A stretch of 37,907 bases of DNA from Clostridia bacterium (GTDB lineage Bacteria > Bacillota > Clostridia > Oscillospirales > CAG-272): positions 1 through 37,907 of the forward strand of contig JAFUQP010000013.1 in the NCBI GenBank assembly GCA_017472305.1, in the 5' to 3' direction. Below the pieces are notes generated by a model. It saw only the letters and a program-made list of their open reading frames with translations. It did not search any database and was not told the origin of the DNA. The position numbers and the translations under genes are program-made. Below, in pieces: positions 7,768 through 15,032 of the stretch. Within the stretch, counting starts at the first letter, position 1; every line of letters starts with the position of its first letter.

Positions 7768-8601
7768 ATGATTAAAACGGTACTTAAAATTGACGGTATG
7801 ATGTGCTCGATGTGCGAGTCGCATATGAACGACGTAATAAGAAACAATTTTAAAATCAAGAGCGTCAGCTCCTCGGCAAAGGGCGGTTGCTGTGAGATTG
7901 TTTCCGAGGAAAGGCTCGACGAAGGGAAGCTATACGAGGCGGTAGCGAATACCGGCTACAAGCTCCTTGGAATAACCGCAGAGGAATACGAGAAGAAAAA
8001 GCGCGGATTTCTTTGGTTTGCCAGAAAACAACAATCCACAAGAGCACGGGTAGATGCGCTCGGGCTTCGATGGGAAAGGGAGATGCTTATGCTTGAATTA
8101 ATGAAGTCGAGAAGAAGCACTAAAAAGTATAAATCGGAAATGCCGAGGCTTTCCGACATAGACAAAATTATTGAGGCGGGGCTTTATGCGCCGAGCGGAA
8201 GAAACCGTCAGGGCGCTATAATAGTTGCCGTAACCGACAAGACGGTGCGCGACAGGCTCTCGGCGGCAAATGCAGCGGTGCTCGGTGCGAATACCGACCC
8301 GTTTTACGGCGCGCCCTGCGTGCTCGTCGTGCTTGCCGATAAGTCGGTGAACACCTCGATTTACGACGGAAGCCTCGTTATGGAAAATCTTATGCTCGCA
8401 TCTCATGCCTTAGGGCTCGGCTCCTGCTGGATACACAGAGCCAAAGAGGTATTTGAGCAGCCCGAGTGGCAAGAGTGGCTTAAGTCTATCGGTGTCGAGG
8501 GCGAATACGAGGGCGTCGGTAACTGTATTGTCGGTTACCCTGTTGAGGCAGATTTCCCCGCGCCTCTCCCAAGAAAAGAGGGCAGAGTGTTCAAGATATA
8601 A
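7768..8601 (+). CDS. HMA-domain/nitroreductase fusion
   Basis: A 277-residue protein with two unlike parts. Residues 1-80 form a heavy-metal-associated domain with MMCSMC (C13, C16), of the small Clostridial type that normally ends in a short EEYEKKK-G-F tail and stands alone. Residues about 108-277 form an FMN nitroreductase: KSRRSTKKYK for FMN phosphate binding, then GLYAPSGRNRQ and a Gly-rich GLGSCWIHRA. Copper-induced nitroreductases (CinD of Lactococcus) give a precedent for a link between metal stress and this fold. The frame is open across the junction, where AAAGGGAG sits just before in-frame ATGs. GGAAGGG precedes ATG 7768. It follows the amidohydrolase by 80 bp without terminator. 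Confidence 0.85.
   Translation: MIKTVLKIDGMMCSMCESHMNDVIRNNFKIKSVSSSAKGGCCEIVSEERLDEGKLYEAVANTGYKLLGITAEEYEKKKRGFLWFARKQQSTRARVDALGLRWEREMLMLELMKSRRSTKKYKSEMPRLSDIDKIIEAGLYAPSGRNRQGAIIVAVTDKTVRDRLSAANAAVLGANTDPFYGAPCVLVVLADKSVNTSIYDGSLVMENLMLASHALGLGSCWIHRAKEVFEQPEWQEWLKSIGVEGEYEGVGNCIVGYPVEADFPAPLPRKEGRVFKI
8075..8091 (+). promoter_or_regulatory. Internal ribosome binding site and start at the HMA/nitroreductase junction
   Basis: AAAGGGAG (8075-8082) is followed by two in-frame ATGs at 8083 and 8089; the second has a 6-nt spacing. Initiation there would give a free nitroreductase starting MLELMKSRRSTKKYK, which matches where ordinary nitroreductases begin. Use of this site is inference. Confidence 0.45.
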
Positions 8602-8633
8602 AATTAATAAATTAACAAATTATTACAAATATA

Positions 8634-8662
8634 TTGACAATTGTTTCGATAAGTGATATAAT
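8634..8662 (+). promoter_or_regulatory. Sigma-A promoter of the riboswitch-nhaC transcript
   Basis: Perfect consensus boxes TTGACA (8634-8639) and TATAAT (8657-8662) with a 17-bp spacer. The transcript would start about 7-8 bp before the riboswitch P1 stem. Confidence 0.9.
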
Positions 8663-8675
8663 TTTGCCATAATAG

Positions 8676-8875
8676 GATAGAGGTGCGGAAATTATCAGTA
8701 CGGAGATTACGCCGAGAGAGGCGCTCCCGAAAGGAATTTTTGCCGAAGTCTATGCCGTTCTCTCTCGGGCGCGTAGGCTGGCTTGTTGCAGAATATGCAT
8801 CAGGCTGTCACGTTTGTGGAGCGCTATCGGACGGTGGGTTTTTATTTGCCGCGGAGATGCTCCGCGGCATTTTTT
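8676..8875 (+). promoter_or_regulatory. Lysine riboswitch (L box) with terminator expression platform
   Basis: P1 is formed by GATAG (8676-8680) and CTATC (8824-8828). Conserved L-box elements follow in order: AGAGGTGC, ATCAGTA, GCCGAAG, GGCTGTCAC and GTGGAGCGCTATC. The aptamer of about 153 nt is within the usual range. Downstream, GCCGCGGA (8848-8855) and TCCGCGGC (8861-8868) form a terminator ending in a T run. The P1 3' strand GTGGAGCG (8816-8823) can instead pair with TGCTCCGC (8858-8865), giving an antiterminator. By known L-box logic, lysine stabilises P1, frees the terminator and turns the downstream carrier off. Confidence 0.88.
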
Positions 8876-8908
8876 ATCCAAAAAAAACAAAAAAGGAGTT
8901 CTTCTATT

Positions 8909-10492
8909 ATGGCAGGAACATTCTGGGCGTTTGCGCCCGCAGTGGTTGCGATAGTGCTTGCGCTTATCACGAAGAAGGTTTACCCCTCTCTGTTCGCAGG
9001 TATTATCGTCGGTGCTCTCCTCTTTGCAGAGGGCAATATTATTAACGCATTCTCGTATACGGTTATGATAATCGGCGAGAAGCTCGGTGAGAACGGCGGA
9101 ATTCTCGTATTCCTCGTGGTTCTCGGTATCTTTGCAGTTATCCTTGCACGCACGGGTGCAACGGGTGCTTACGGTGCTTGGGCAAAGGACAAAATCAAGA
9201 CGAGAAAGGGTGCGCTCCTTTCTACGGTCGGACTTGGAAGCCTTATCTTCGTTGACGACTACTTCAACTGCCTTACCGTCGGCGAGGTTATGCGTCCCGT
9301 TTCGGACAAGCACGGCATTTCTCGCTCGAAGCTCGCCTACATTATCGACTCGACGGCAGCACCGATATGCATTATTGCGCCTATCTCCTCTTGGGCGGCG
9401 GCAGTCAGCGGCTTCCTTGACAGTGACAACGCAATAGTTGCCTTCATTATGACCATCCCCTTCAACCTCTACGCGCTTCTCACCATCGCTATGATGGTTG
9501 CCTTCATTCTTCTTAAGATTGATTTCGGTAAGATGAAGAGAAACCAGGATATAGCTGATAAGACCGGCGACCTTCTCGCAGGCGAGACCGAGCTTCCCGC
9601 AGAGGATATCGGCATCGAGGCAAAGAAGGGCGGAAAGGTATGGCAGCTCGTCGTTCCCATCGTTATTCTCATCGCTTGCTGCATAGGCTCGATGATTTAC
9701 AACGGATTCTTCTACGATTGGGACGGACATATGGTATCTGAGCCTCAGTCGGCTAACGTTATCGAGGCGTTTTCCAACTGTGATGCGGGCATCTCTCTCG
9801 GTGTTGGCTCTGTTGTTGCGCTTCTTATCGTATTCGTAATCTTTATGGCTACTAAGGCGCTCTCCTTTACCGAGTGCGTTGAAAGCCTTACCCAGGGCGT
9901 TAAGTCCATGGTTCCAGCAATGCTTATTCTCGTGTTCGCCTGGACCTTAAGCGGTGTTATGGGCGCAAAGGGCGGCTACCTTGATGCAGCACGCTTCGTT
10001 GAAGAGAATATGCAGGCGCTTAAGGAAAGCGGTATTGCAATCGCTCTTATTCCGGCAATCTTCTTTATTCTTGCCTGCCTTATCAGCTTTGCGACGGGTA
10101 CGTCTTGGGGAACCTTCGGAATCCTCATTCCCGTTGCAACCTCTATTCTTGGTACAAGTCTTGAGCCCGGCGTTATTCTTGCGGTTTCTGCAATCCTTGC
10201 AGGTGCGGTTTACGGCGACCACGTGTCCCCCATCTCCGATACCACCATTATGGCAAGCTCGGGCGCACAGTGCAACCACATCGACCACGTAAAGACACAG
10301 CTCCCCTATGCGAGCCTCGTTGCGGCGGTATCCTTCGTAGCTTACCTTATTGCCGGTGCTATCGTTGCAAGCGGCGTTTCCTACGGTATCGCAGCTCTCG
10401 TAACGCTTCTTTCGGGCTTTGCGCTCCTTGCAGGTGCCGTTGCGGTTATCTGGTATCTTGAAAAGAAAAAGGCTAAGGTACAGGCAGAGTAA
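8909..10492 (+). CDS. NhaC-family Na+/H+ antiporter-like carrier, probable lysine transporter
   Basis: A 527-residue membrane protein with about 12 hydrophobic segments and family sequences such as TGATGAYGAWAKDKI, SLIFVDDYFNCLTVG and SFATGTSWGTFG. The DDYFNCLTVG and TGTSWGT blocks are characteristic of the NhaC superfamily (PF03553). The lysine riboswitch in its leader argues that it moves lysine, as has been proposed for L-box-controlled NhaC proteins (LysW) in Firmicutes, rather than acting only in pH or sodium homeostasis. AAAAGGAG (8891-8898) fixes ATG 8909. An insert of about 60 polar residues (about 215-250) lies between the two halves. Confidence 0.88.
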   Translation: MAGTFWAFAPAVVAIVLALITKKVYPSLFAGIIVGALLFAEGNIINAFSYTVMIIGEKLGENGGILVFLVVLGIFAVILARTGATGAYGAWAKDKIKTRKGALLSTVGLGSLIFVDDYFNCLTVGEVMRPVSDKHGISRSKLAYIIDSTAAPICIIAPISSWAAAVSGFLDSDNAIVAFIMTIPFNLYALLTIAMMVAFILLKIDFGKMKRNQDIADKTGDLLAGETELPAEDIGIEAKKGGKVWQLVVPIVILIACCIGSMIYNGFFYDWDGHMVSEPQSANVIEAFSNCDAGISLGVGSVVALLIVFVIFMATKALSFTECVESLTQGVKSMVPAMLILVFAWTLSGVMGAKGGYLDAARFVEENMQALKESGIAIALIPAIFFILACLISFATGTSWGTFGILIPVATSILGTSLEPGVILAVSAILAGAVYGDHVSPISDTTIMASSGAQCNHIDHVKTQLPYASLVAAVSFVAYLIAGAIVASGVSYGIAALVTLLSGFALLAGAVAVIWYLEKKKAKVQAE

Positions 10493-10519
10493 ATTCTTCT
10501 CTCTGAGTGCATAATAAAG

Positions 10520-10560
10520 AAAAGACGGCTCGTCGCTTTCGGCAGGCCGCCTTCTCTTTT
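10520..10560 (+). terminator. Possible weak terminator after the lysine carrier gene
   Basis: CGGC (10526-10529) pairs with GCCG (10546-10549), flanked by purine-rich and pyrimidine-rich arms that pair imperfectly and end in CTTTT. It is the only terminator-like structure before the next promoter. Confidence 0.35.
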
Positions 10561-10613
10561 GCGCGCTTGAATATAACCTGCTTGCTATCCTGAGGGAAAA
10601 TCGGGCACTTTTT

Positions 10614-10630
10614 ATACCCGTAACGGGTGT
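10614..10630. promoter_or_regulatory. CsoR-like operator upstream of the metal exporter
   Basis: ATACCCG-TAA-CGGGTGT has the same 7-3-7 architecture as the operator at 24820-24836 in the csoR-copA promoter, with one mismatch in symmetry and identical outer ATACCC...GGGT halves. It lies 16 bp upstream of the -35 box, and another GTATACCC half site (10635-10642) sits between them. Binding by CsoR or a paralogue is inference. It could also act as a small terminator, since GTTTTTG follows. Confidence 0.5.
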
Positions 10631-10645
10631 TTTTGTATACCCTTA

Positions 10646-10674
10646 TTGACAATCTTTAACTTTTGTGATAGAAT
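10646..10674 (+). promoter_or_regulatory. Sigma-A promoter of the metal exporter gene
   Basis: TTGACA (10646-10651) and TAGAAT (10669-10674) with a 17-bp spacer; start codon 32 bp downstream. Confidence 0.78.
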
Positions 10675-10705
10675 AAACGGGTAAAAAATATTAAGGAAAG
10701 AATTT

Positions 10706-11608
10706 ATGGCTCTTTTACACGCACACGGTGAGGGGGGCGGCGCGCTTATGGTGCTTGAGGAGATTTTCCTTCACGGATTTCTCGATACCCTGAAGCTTTT
10801 GCCCTTCCTATTCCTCACCTATTTGTTAATGGAATATATAGAGCATAAGGCAGGAGAACGGGTCGAGCGCTTTATGAAGGGCGCGGGAAAATACTCGCCG
10901 CTTGTCGGCGGTGCGCTTGGCGCGGTTCCGCAGTGCGGCTTCGGCGCGGCGGCATCAAGCCTGTATGCAGGCAGGGTTATATCCCTCGGTACGCTTCTTT
11001 CGGTGTTTCTCTCGACCTCTGACGAGATGCTCCCGATACTCATATCGGGCAGAATTCCCGTTGGAACGGTGCTGCTTATCCTTCTGTACAAGGCGGCGGT
11101 GGGCGCCGGTGTCGGACTTCTCGTTGACCTTATTATGCGCCTTCGTCATAAGGAGAACGTAGAAATCAACATCGATGAAATCTGTGATAACGACAACTGC
11201 CACTGTGAGCGCGGTATTTTTTATTCGGCGCTTCACCACACACTTACAGTGTCGCTCTTCGTTCTGATAGTAACGCTTCTTATTAACACTCTCGTGTTCT
11301 TCGTAGGCGAGGATACGCTCGGAGAGTTTATGAGCTCTATCCCCGTAATCAGTCATATAGTGGCTGCGGTCTTCGGGCTTATACCGAACTGCGCTGCTTC
11401 GGTCGTGCTTGCAACCCTTGCTACCGAGGGAATAATAAGCGTTGGAACGATGCTTTCGGGACTCTTCTCGGGTGCCGGCGTCGGACTTCTCGTGCTGTTC
11501 AGAGTTAACAGACATATCAAGGAAAACCTCTTGGTCGTAGGAATACTTGTTCTCGTCGGAGCTGTATTCGGACTTCTTGGCGACCTCCTCTTCCCGGCGC
11601 TCATATAA
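10706..11608 (+). CDS. Putative 10-TM heavy-metal exporter (ArsP_2/DUF-type permease)
   Basis: A 300-residue polytopic membrane protein with an internal two-fold repeat. The first half has GAVPQCGFGAAAS (P75, C77) and the second GLIPNCAASVVLATLA. Paired P-x-C motifs within membrane segments are typical of the ArsP_2 family of putative heavy-metal or manganese exporters. The N-terminus carries HAHGEGG and the central cytoplasmic loop carries CDNDNCHC (C160, C165, C167), both plausible metal-binding sites. AAGGAAAG precedes ATG 10706. The CsoR-like operator upstream suggests a metal-induced gene, possibly responding to copper. The actual substrate is unknown. Confidence 0.72.
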   Translation: MALLHAHGEGGGALMVLEEIFLHGFLDTLKLLPFLFLTYLLMEYIEHKAGERVERFMKGAGKYSPLVGGALGAVPQCGFGAAASSLYAGRVISLGTLLSVFLSTSDEMLPILISGRIPVGTVLLILLYKAAVGAGVGLLVDLIMRLRHKENVEINIDEICDNDNCHCERGIFYSALHHTLTVSLFVLIVTLLINTLVFFVGEDTLGEFMSSIPVISHIVAAVFGLIPNCAASVVLATLATEGIISVGTMLSGLFSGAGVGLLVLFRVNRHIKENLLVVGILVLVGAVFGLLGDLLFPALI

Positions 11609-11624
11609 TTGGCTCATATAATTG
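11600..11624 (+). repeat. 12-bp tandem direct repeat over the exporter stop codon
   Basis: CTCATATAATTG occurs at 11600-11611 and again at 11613-11624. The first copy contains the TAA stop, so it looks like a small local duplication. Confidence 0.6.
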
Positions 11625-11636
11625 AATGACAAACGT

Positions 11637-11678
11637 TAGCCAATACCAACCTAACTCGATTTAGGTTGGTATTGGCTA
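11637..11678. repeat. Perfect 18-bp inverted repeat
   Basis: Arms 11637-11654 (TAGCCAATACCAACCTAA) and 11661-11678 are exact reverse complements around a 6-nt loop. It lies 28 bp after the exporter stop. There is no T run on either side, so it is not a standard terminator, although it would form a very stable mRNA hairpin. It could protect the 3' end or bind a protein. Confidence 0.75.
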
Positions 11679-11728
11679 TCTTGACAGAATTTTCTCGTCC
11701 TGCGCTCACCGTTTTTCTGCCCTCGGGG

Positions 11729-11757
11729 TTGCAAAGAGGGGCGTTTTGTGATATACT
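11729..11757 (+). promoter_or_regulatory. Promoter of the first serine hydrolase gene
   Basis: TTGCAA (11729-11734) and TATACT (11752-11757) with a 17-bp spacer. Confidence 0.6.
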
Positions 11758-11780
11758 GTTACCGAAAGGAAATATAAAAT

Positions 11781-13754
11781 ATGGAAAGATGGAAAAAACG
11801 CTCTGTAGAGCTGCTCTCCTCGCTTGCGTTCGGAAGCGAAGGAAGCCCCTCTGTCGTGCCCTATTATCCGCAAAAGACAGAGGTGTACGGACACGAGGAG
11901 CGCTCGTTTTTGAGAAACGTTCCCGAGCGTCACGGAATATCCTCAAAGAGAATATACAATCTGCTATGCGAGCTTGAAGGCGAGATGCGCGCTAATATAC
12001 ATAACCTTCTTATTATGGTTGACGGCGAGGTTATTGCCGAGTGCTCGCGCGACGGCTACGGTATAAACACCTGGCATCTTTCGCACTCTATGTCGAAAAC
12101 CGTTACGGGTATGGCTATAGGTATGCTTGTAGACGAGGGACGCCTGACAACCGACACGAGGCTCTGTGAGCTTTTCCCCGACGTCAAGTACAAGGATAAA
12201 AGATTTGCAGATATTACGGTGCATCACCTGCTTTCAATGACTGCGGGGGTATCCTTCTCCGAGGCGGGCTCGGTTACCGAGAGTAGTTGGACCGAGTGCT
12301 TCTTTAATTCGGAATTGAAATACACCCCGGGAACTAAGTTCAGCTACAACAGTATGAACTCTTATATACTTGCGCGTATCGTCACCGAGATTTCGCGTAC
12401 CAGCCTTTGCGAATTTCTCGAGGAGCGGCTCTTCTCGCCTCTCGGAATTACAAGCTACTTCTGGGAGCGTGGCCCCGAAGGGGTAGAGAAGGGCGGTTGG
12501 GGACTCTATATGTCTGCGGAATCCTGGGCGAAGCTCGGATATATGTTCCTCTCGGGCGGTGTTTATAACGGACACAGAATTCTCTCCGAGGACTGGGTAG
12601 AAAGAAGCTCTGACACTCAGGCGGTAGCCTCGACGGCAATGGGCGACTTCAATTACGGTTATCAGATGTGGGTCGGCAGAAGCACCGACGAGGTTCTCTT
12701 TAACGGTATGCTCGGTCAGAACGTATGGCTGTGCCCGAGAAATAATATCGTCGCTGTAGTGCTTTCGGGTAATAACGAGCTCTTCCAGGACAGCCCCGCG
12801 ATGTCTATTATACGTAAATATCTTGGCGGCGAGATTTCCGACGAGCTTCACAGAAGGGATATAAAGCAGCTCTCAGAGCGCGAAACGCACTTTTTTGACT
12901 CCAGAAGATGGGCGCGTCCGCTTGAAAAGAAGCGCGGCCTTACCTACCTCTTCGGCTTCAGAAATAAGACACCCTACGACGAGAGGTGGAATAATATTCT
13001 CGGCTCCTATTCCTTCCCAAAGAACAACGTCGGCTTCCTTCCGCTTATAATAAGAGGAATGAACAACAACCTCGCATCGTCCATCTCACGTGTGGGCTTT
13101 GACAGATTTGAGGACTCGCTGTATATGCTCTTTACCGAGAGCGGCGTGGACTACAGAATTGAGATAGGACTGTACGGATACAAGGAGTGTGTGCTTGATT
13201 TCCGCGGGGAGAAGTACGCGGTAAAGACGCTTGGCGAGGCGAGAATAAACGCGGACGGTGACGAGGAGTACAGGATAGAGTTTCTGTATCCCGAGCTGCC
13301 GAACACTCGCTATATGACCTTTGTTCTCGGCGAGGGCGGCAGAATATACTGCACTCTTGGAGAAGCACCGAACAATAAGATTGCCGACGCGCTGATAGAG
13401 AAGGCAACCGACACGAGCAGCGTGCTCGGCTTCGGTATGGACCTTTTAGAGAGACGATTCGGCGAAGGCTTTATACAGAAGAAGCTTGAAGACACCTTCT
13501 CGCCGACACTCGTCGGTGCTGACGAGTCCTTCGAGGGTTACGGAGATATAATTGCCGAGGAGGAGCGCAGCCTTGCGGAGCAGAGCCGTGCGGTTAAGGT
13601 GATACTTACAGTTGTGGAGCATTTCTTCAAGGACTCGTCCGACACTCTGCCGAATTCCGAAAGTGGCGCAGACGGCGACGAAGAAGCCCAAAGGAAGCCA
13701 AAGGAGCGCGGCTCGTTTATCGGCGACCTTATAGGTATCTTCCGTAATAAATAA
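11781..13754 (+). CDS. Beta-lactamase/PBP-fold serine hydrolase, long form
   Basis: A 657-residue protein with a class C beta-lactamase-like domain at about 55-360. The nucleophile motif is SMSK (S103, K106), followed by a Y-N-S motif in KFSYNSMNSY. The family includes esterases, D-amino-acid peptidases and transpeptidase-like enzymes, so the substrate is open. Residues about 360-657 are an extra region without recognisable motif, ending in a charged segment. There is no signal peptide or lipobox, which is odd for a cell-wall enzyme and suggests a cytoplasmic role. AAAGGAAA about 10 nt before ATG 11781 supports the start. Two further members of this fold are encoded at 15-18 kb on the opposite strand. 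Confidence 0.8.
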   Translation: MERWKKRSVELLSSLAFGSEGSPSVVPYYPQKTEVYGHEERSFLRNVPERHGISSKRIYNLLCELEGEMRANIHNLLIMVDGEVIAECSRDGYGINTWHLSHSMSKTVTGMAIGMLVDEGRLTTDTRLCELFPDVKYKDKRFADITVHHLLSMTAGVSFSEAGSVTESSWTECFFNSELKYTPGTKFSYNSMNSYILARIVTEISRTSLCEFLEERLFSPLGITSYFWERGPEGVEKGGWGLYMSAESWAKLGYMFLSGGVYNGHRILSEDWVERSSDTQAVASTAMGDFNYGYQMWVGRSTDEVLFNGMLGQNVWLCPRNNIVAVVLSGNNELFQDSPAMSIIRKYLGGEISDELHRRDIKQLSERETHFFDSRRWARPLEKKRGLTYLFGFRNKTPYDERWNNILGSYSFPKNNVGFLPLIIRGMNNNLASSISRVGFDRFEDSLYMLFTESGVDYRIEIGLYGYKECVLDFRGEKYAVKTLGEARINADGDEEYRIEFLYPELPNTRYMTFVLGEGGRIYCTLGEAPNNKIADALIEKATDTSSVLGFGMDLLERRFGEGFIQKKLEDTFSPTLVGADESFEGYGDIIAEEERSLAEQSRAVKVILTVVEHFFKDSSDTLPNSESGADGDEEAQRKPKERGSFIGDLIGIFRNK

Positions 13755-13850
13755 TCGGGCAGCTATAGGAAAGTCAGCGGAGAAATCCTCCGACCCCTTC
13801 ATATATGCCTTGATAATGACTTGCTGAAACGACGCTGAAAACAAAATTTT

Positions 13851-13891
13851 AGCCGTATTTTGTAAACTAAGATTTGCAAAATACGGCTTTT
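13851..13891 (+). terminator. Terminator of the long serine hydrolase gene
   Basis: AGCCGTATTTTG (13851-13862) pairs perfectly with CAAAATACGGCT (13877-13888). Four more pairs inside extend the stem, and TTTT ends it. It is about 95 bp after the stop codon. Confidence 0.75.
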
Positions 13892-13903
13892 CGCGTATAA
13901 ATC

Positions 13904-13933
13904 AAGCGGAGCTGCTCCGAGGCAGCTCCGCTT
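13904..13933 (-). terminator. Stem-loop likely ending ydbC transcription
   Basis: AAGCGGAGCTGC (13904-13915) and GCAGCTCCGCTT (13922-13933) form a perfect 12-bp stem. On the minus strand it is followed by TTGATTTAT, a poor but T-rich tail. It lies 56 bp downstream of the ydbC stop. Confidence 0.5.
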
Positions 13934-13988
13934 GCGCTTTGTCTTTGTCTTCCGCTGTGCTTCATTTAGCGGACGGTTCGATTTTCGG

Positions 13989-14213
13989 TTAGTCGAGGTT
14001 AAGCGAGTTAAGCATATCGCGAAGAACCTTTGCTTCTTCAACCGATATGGTAACACCCTTGCCCATCTTCTCGTGGTCGGGAGACCAGGTACGAATGTCG
14101 TATACAGGCTCTCTCTCGTTCCAGCTGATAAGGTTAAGCTCCTTGTTCCAGCCGTTGTTTCCCTCGCTCACGATACCGATTTTGTCAACTACTTCGTATT
14201 TGATTTCAGGCAT
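13989..14213 (-). CDS. ydbC: YdbC/PC4-like single-stranded nucleic-acid-binding protein
   Basis: A 74-residue protein of the YdbC family, the bacterial relative of the eukaryotic coactivator PC4, which binds single-stranded DNA or RNA as a dimer. Conserved blocks include IGIVSEGNNGWNKELNLISW, YDIRTWSPDHEKMGKG and the final helix EEAKVLRDMLNSL. Length is normal. AAAGGAG lies 10 nt upstream of the ATG. It is a single-gene unit between the long serine hydrolase gene, with which it converges, and the lectin-like gene. Confidence 0.9.
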   Translation of the reverse strand: MPEIKYEVVDKIGIVSEGNNGWNKELNLISWNEREPVYDIRTWSPDHEKMGKGVTISVEEAKVLRDMLNSLNLD

Positions 14214-14259
14214 TTGTCGGAGTTCTCCTTTATTTAAAAGATTTTATAGTGTTTTCTAT

Positions 14260-14288
14260 ATTTTAGCACATAAATATCTAAAAGTCAA
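14260..14288 (-). promoter_or_regulatory. Sigma-A promoter of ydbC
   Basis: On the minus strand TTGACT (14288-14283) and TAAAAT (14265-14260) are separated by 17 bp. The start codon is about 47 bp downstream. Confidence 0.78.
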
Positions 14289-14399
14289 TAAAACTGTAAA
14301 AATATCCCGAAAAATCTTTAAATTTTTGTAAATTAAAAGTAAAAACTGAAATTTATCCAATTCGGGCCGTGAATTGAAGTTTATTGACATTTTACAGAC

Positions 14400-15032
14400 T
14401 TAAAACTCGGGCTCGTACTCCTGGGGGAAGTCCTCGTAGAATATTTTACGTACCTCTATATCGGTAATGCGGAGCTTGGTGCAGTATGCCGAGAATCCGA
14501 CGTGGCCGCCGGATATCGGGTTGGGGTCAATCATCTCAGATACGAGCACGCCGTCAACCACCATAAAGCTATGACCGTCTATTGCGCCGCAGCTCATTCT
14601 TACCTCGGTGCCGGGGGTGTACTTGTAGAGCGAGGTAGTCGAGTAGAGGTTTGAGCCCTTTCCGTAGCCGAGGTTTCTCTCAAGGCCGCTCTTATGCTCG
14701 TACCAGCCGTTAAGACCGCAAACGTAGGACTCGCCGAGGTAGTCCTTCTCCTCGTCCCACTTCGCGCAGAATACCGCGTTAAGGTCACGGGTCGCGGGGG
14801 GAACGGCCGATACGGTGAAGGAGAGCATTACGTTGTCCTCATAGTACTCCTTTGAAAAGAGTATGCCGCCGAAGTTTCCGGGCTCGGTGCCTATAATCGC
14901 GCCGTCCTTATACTCCCAGTGTCCCGACATCGGGGTGAAGTAGTCGAGGAAATTCTCGTCGGGCTTATAGCTGAAAATCACCTCGGACCTGTCGGCTATA
15001 ATTTTCTTACCGAGAAGGTGTATGTTTTTCAT
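14400..15032 (-). CDS. Concanavalin A-like (DUF1080/LamG-type) domain protein
   Basis: A 210-residue, apparently cytoplasmic protein rich in beta strands. GHWEYKDGAIIGTEPGNFGG near residue 40 followed by an alternating hydrophobic strand (NVMLSFTVSAV) and the closing DGVLVSEMIDPNPISGGHVG are typical of laminin-G/DUF1080-like jelly-roll domains that bind or cleave glycans. No catalytic residues can be assigned. Its ATG overlaps the stop of the upstream serine hydrolase gene in an ATGA arrangement, so the two are translationally coupled and probably act on the same glycan or glycopeptide. Confidence 0.62.
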   Translation of the reverse strand: MKNIHLLGKKIIADRSEVIFSYKPDENFLDYFTPMSGHWEYKDGAIIGTEPGNFGGILFSKEYYEDNVMLSFTVSAVPPATRDLNAVFCAKWDEEKDYLGESYVCGLNGWYEHKSGLERNLGYGKGSNLYSTTSLYKYTPGTEVRMSCGAIDGHSFMVVDGVLVSEMIDPNPISGGHVGFSAYCTKLRITDIEVRKIFYEDFPQEYEPEF

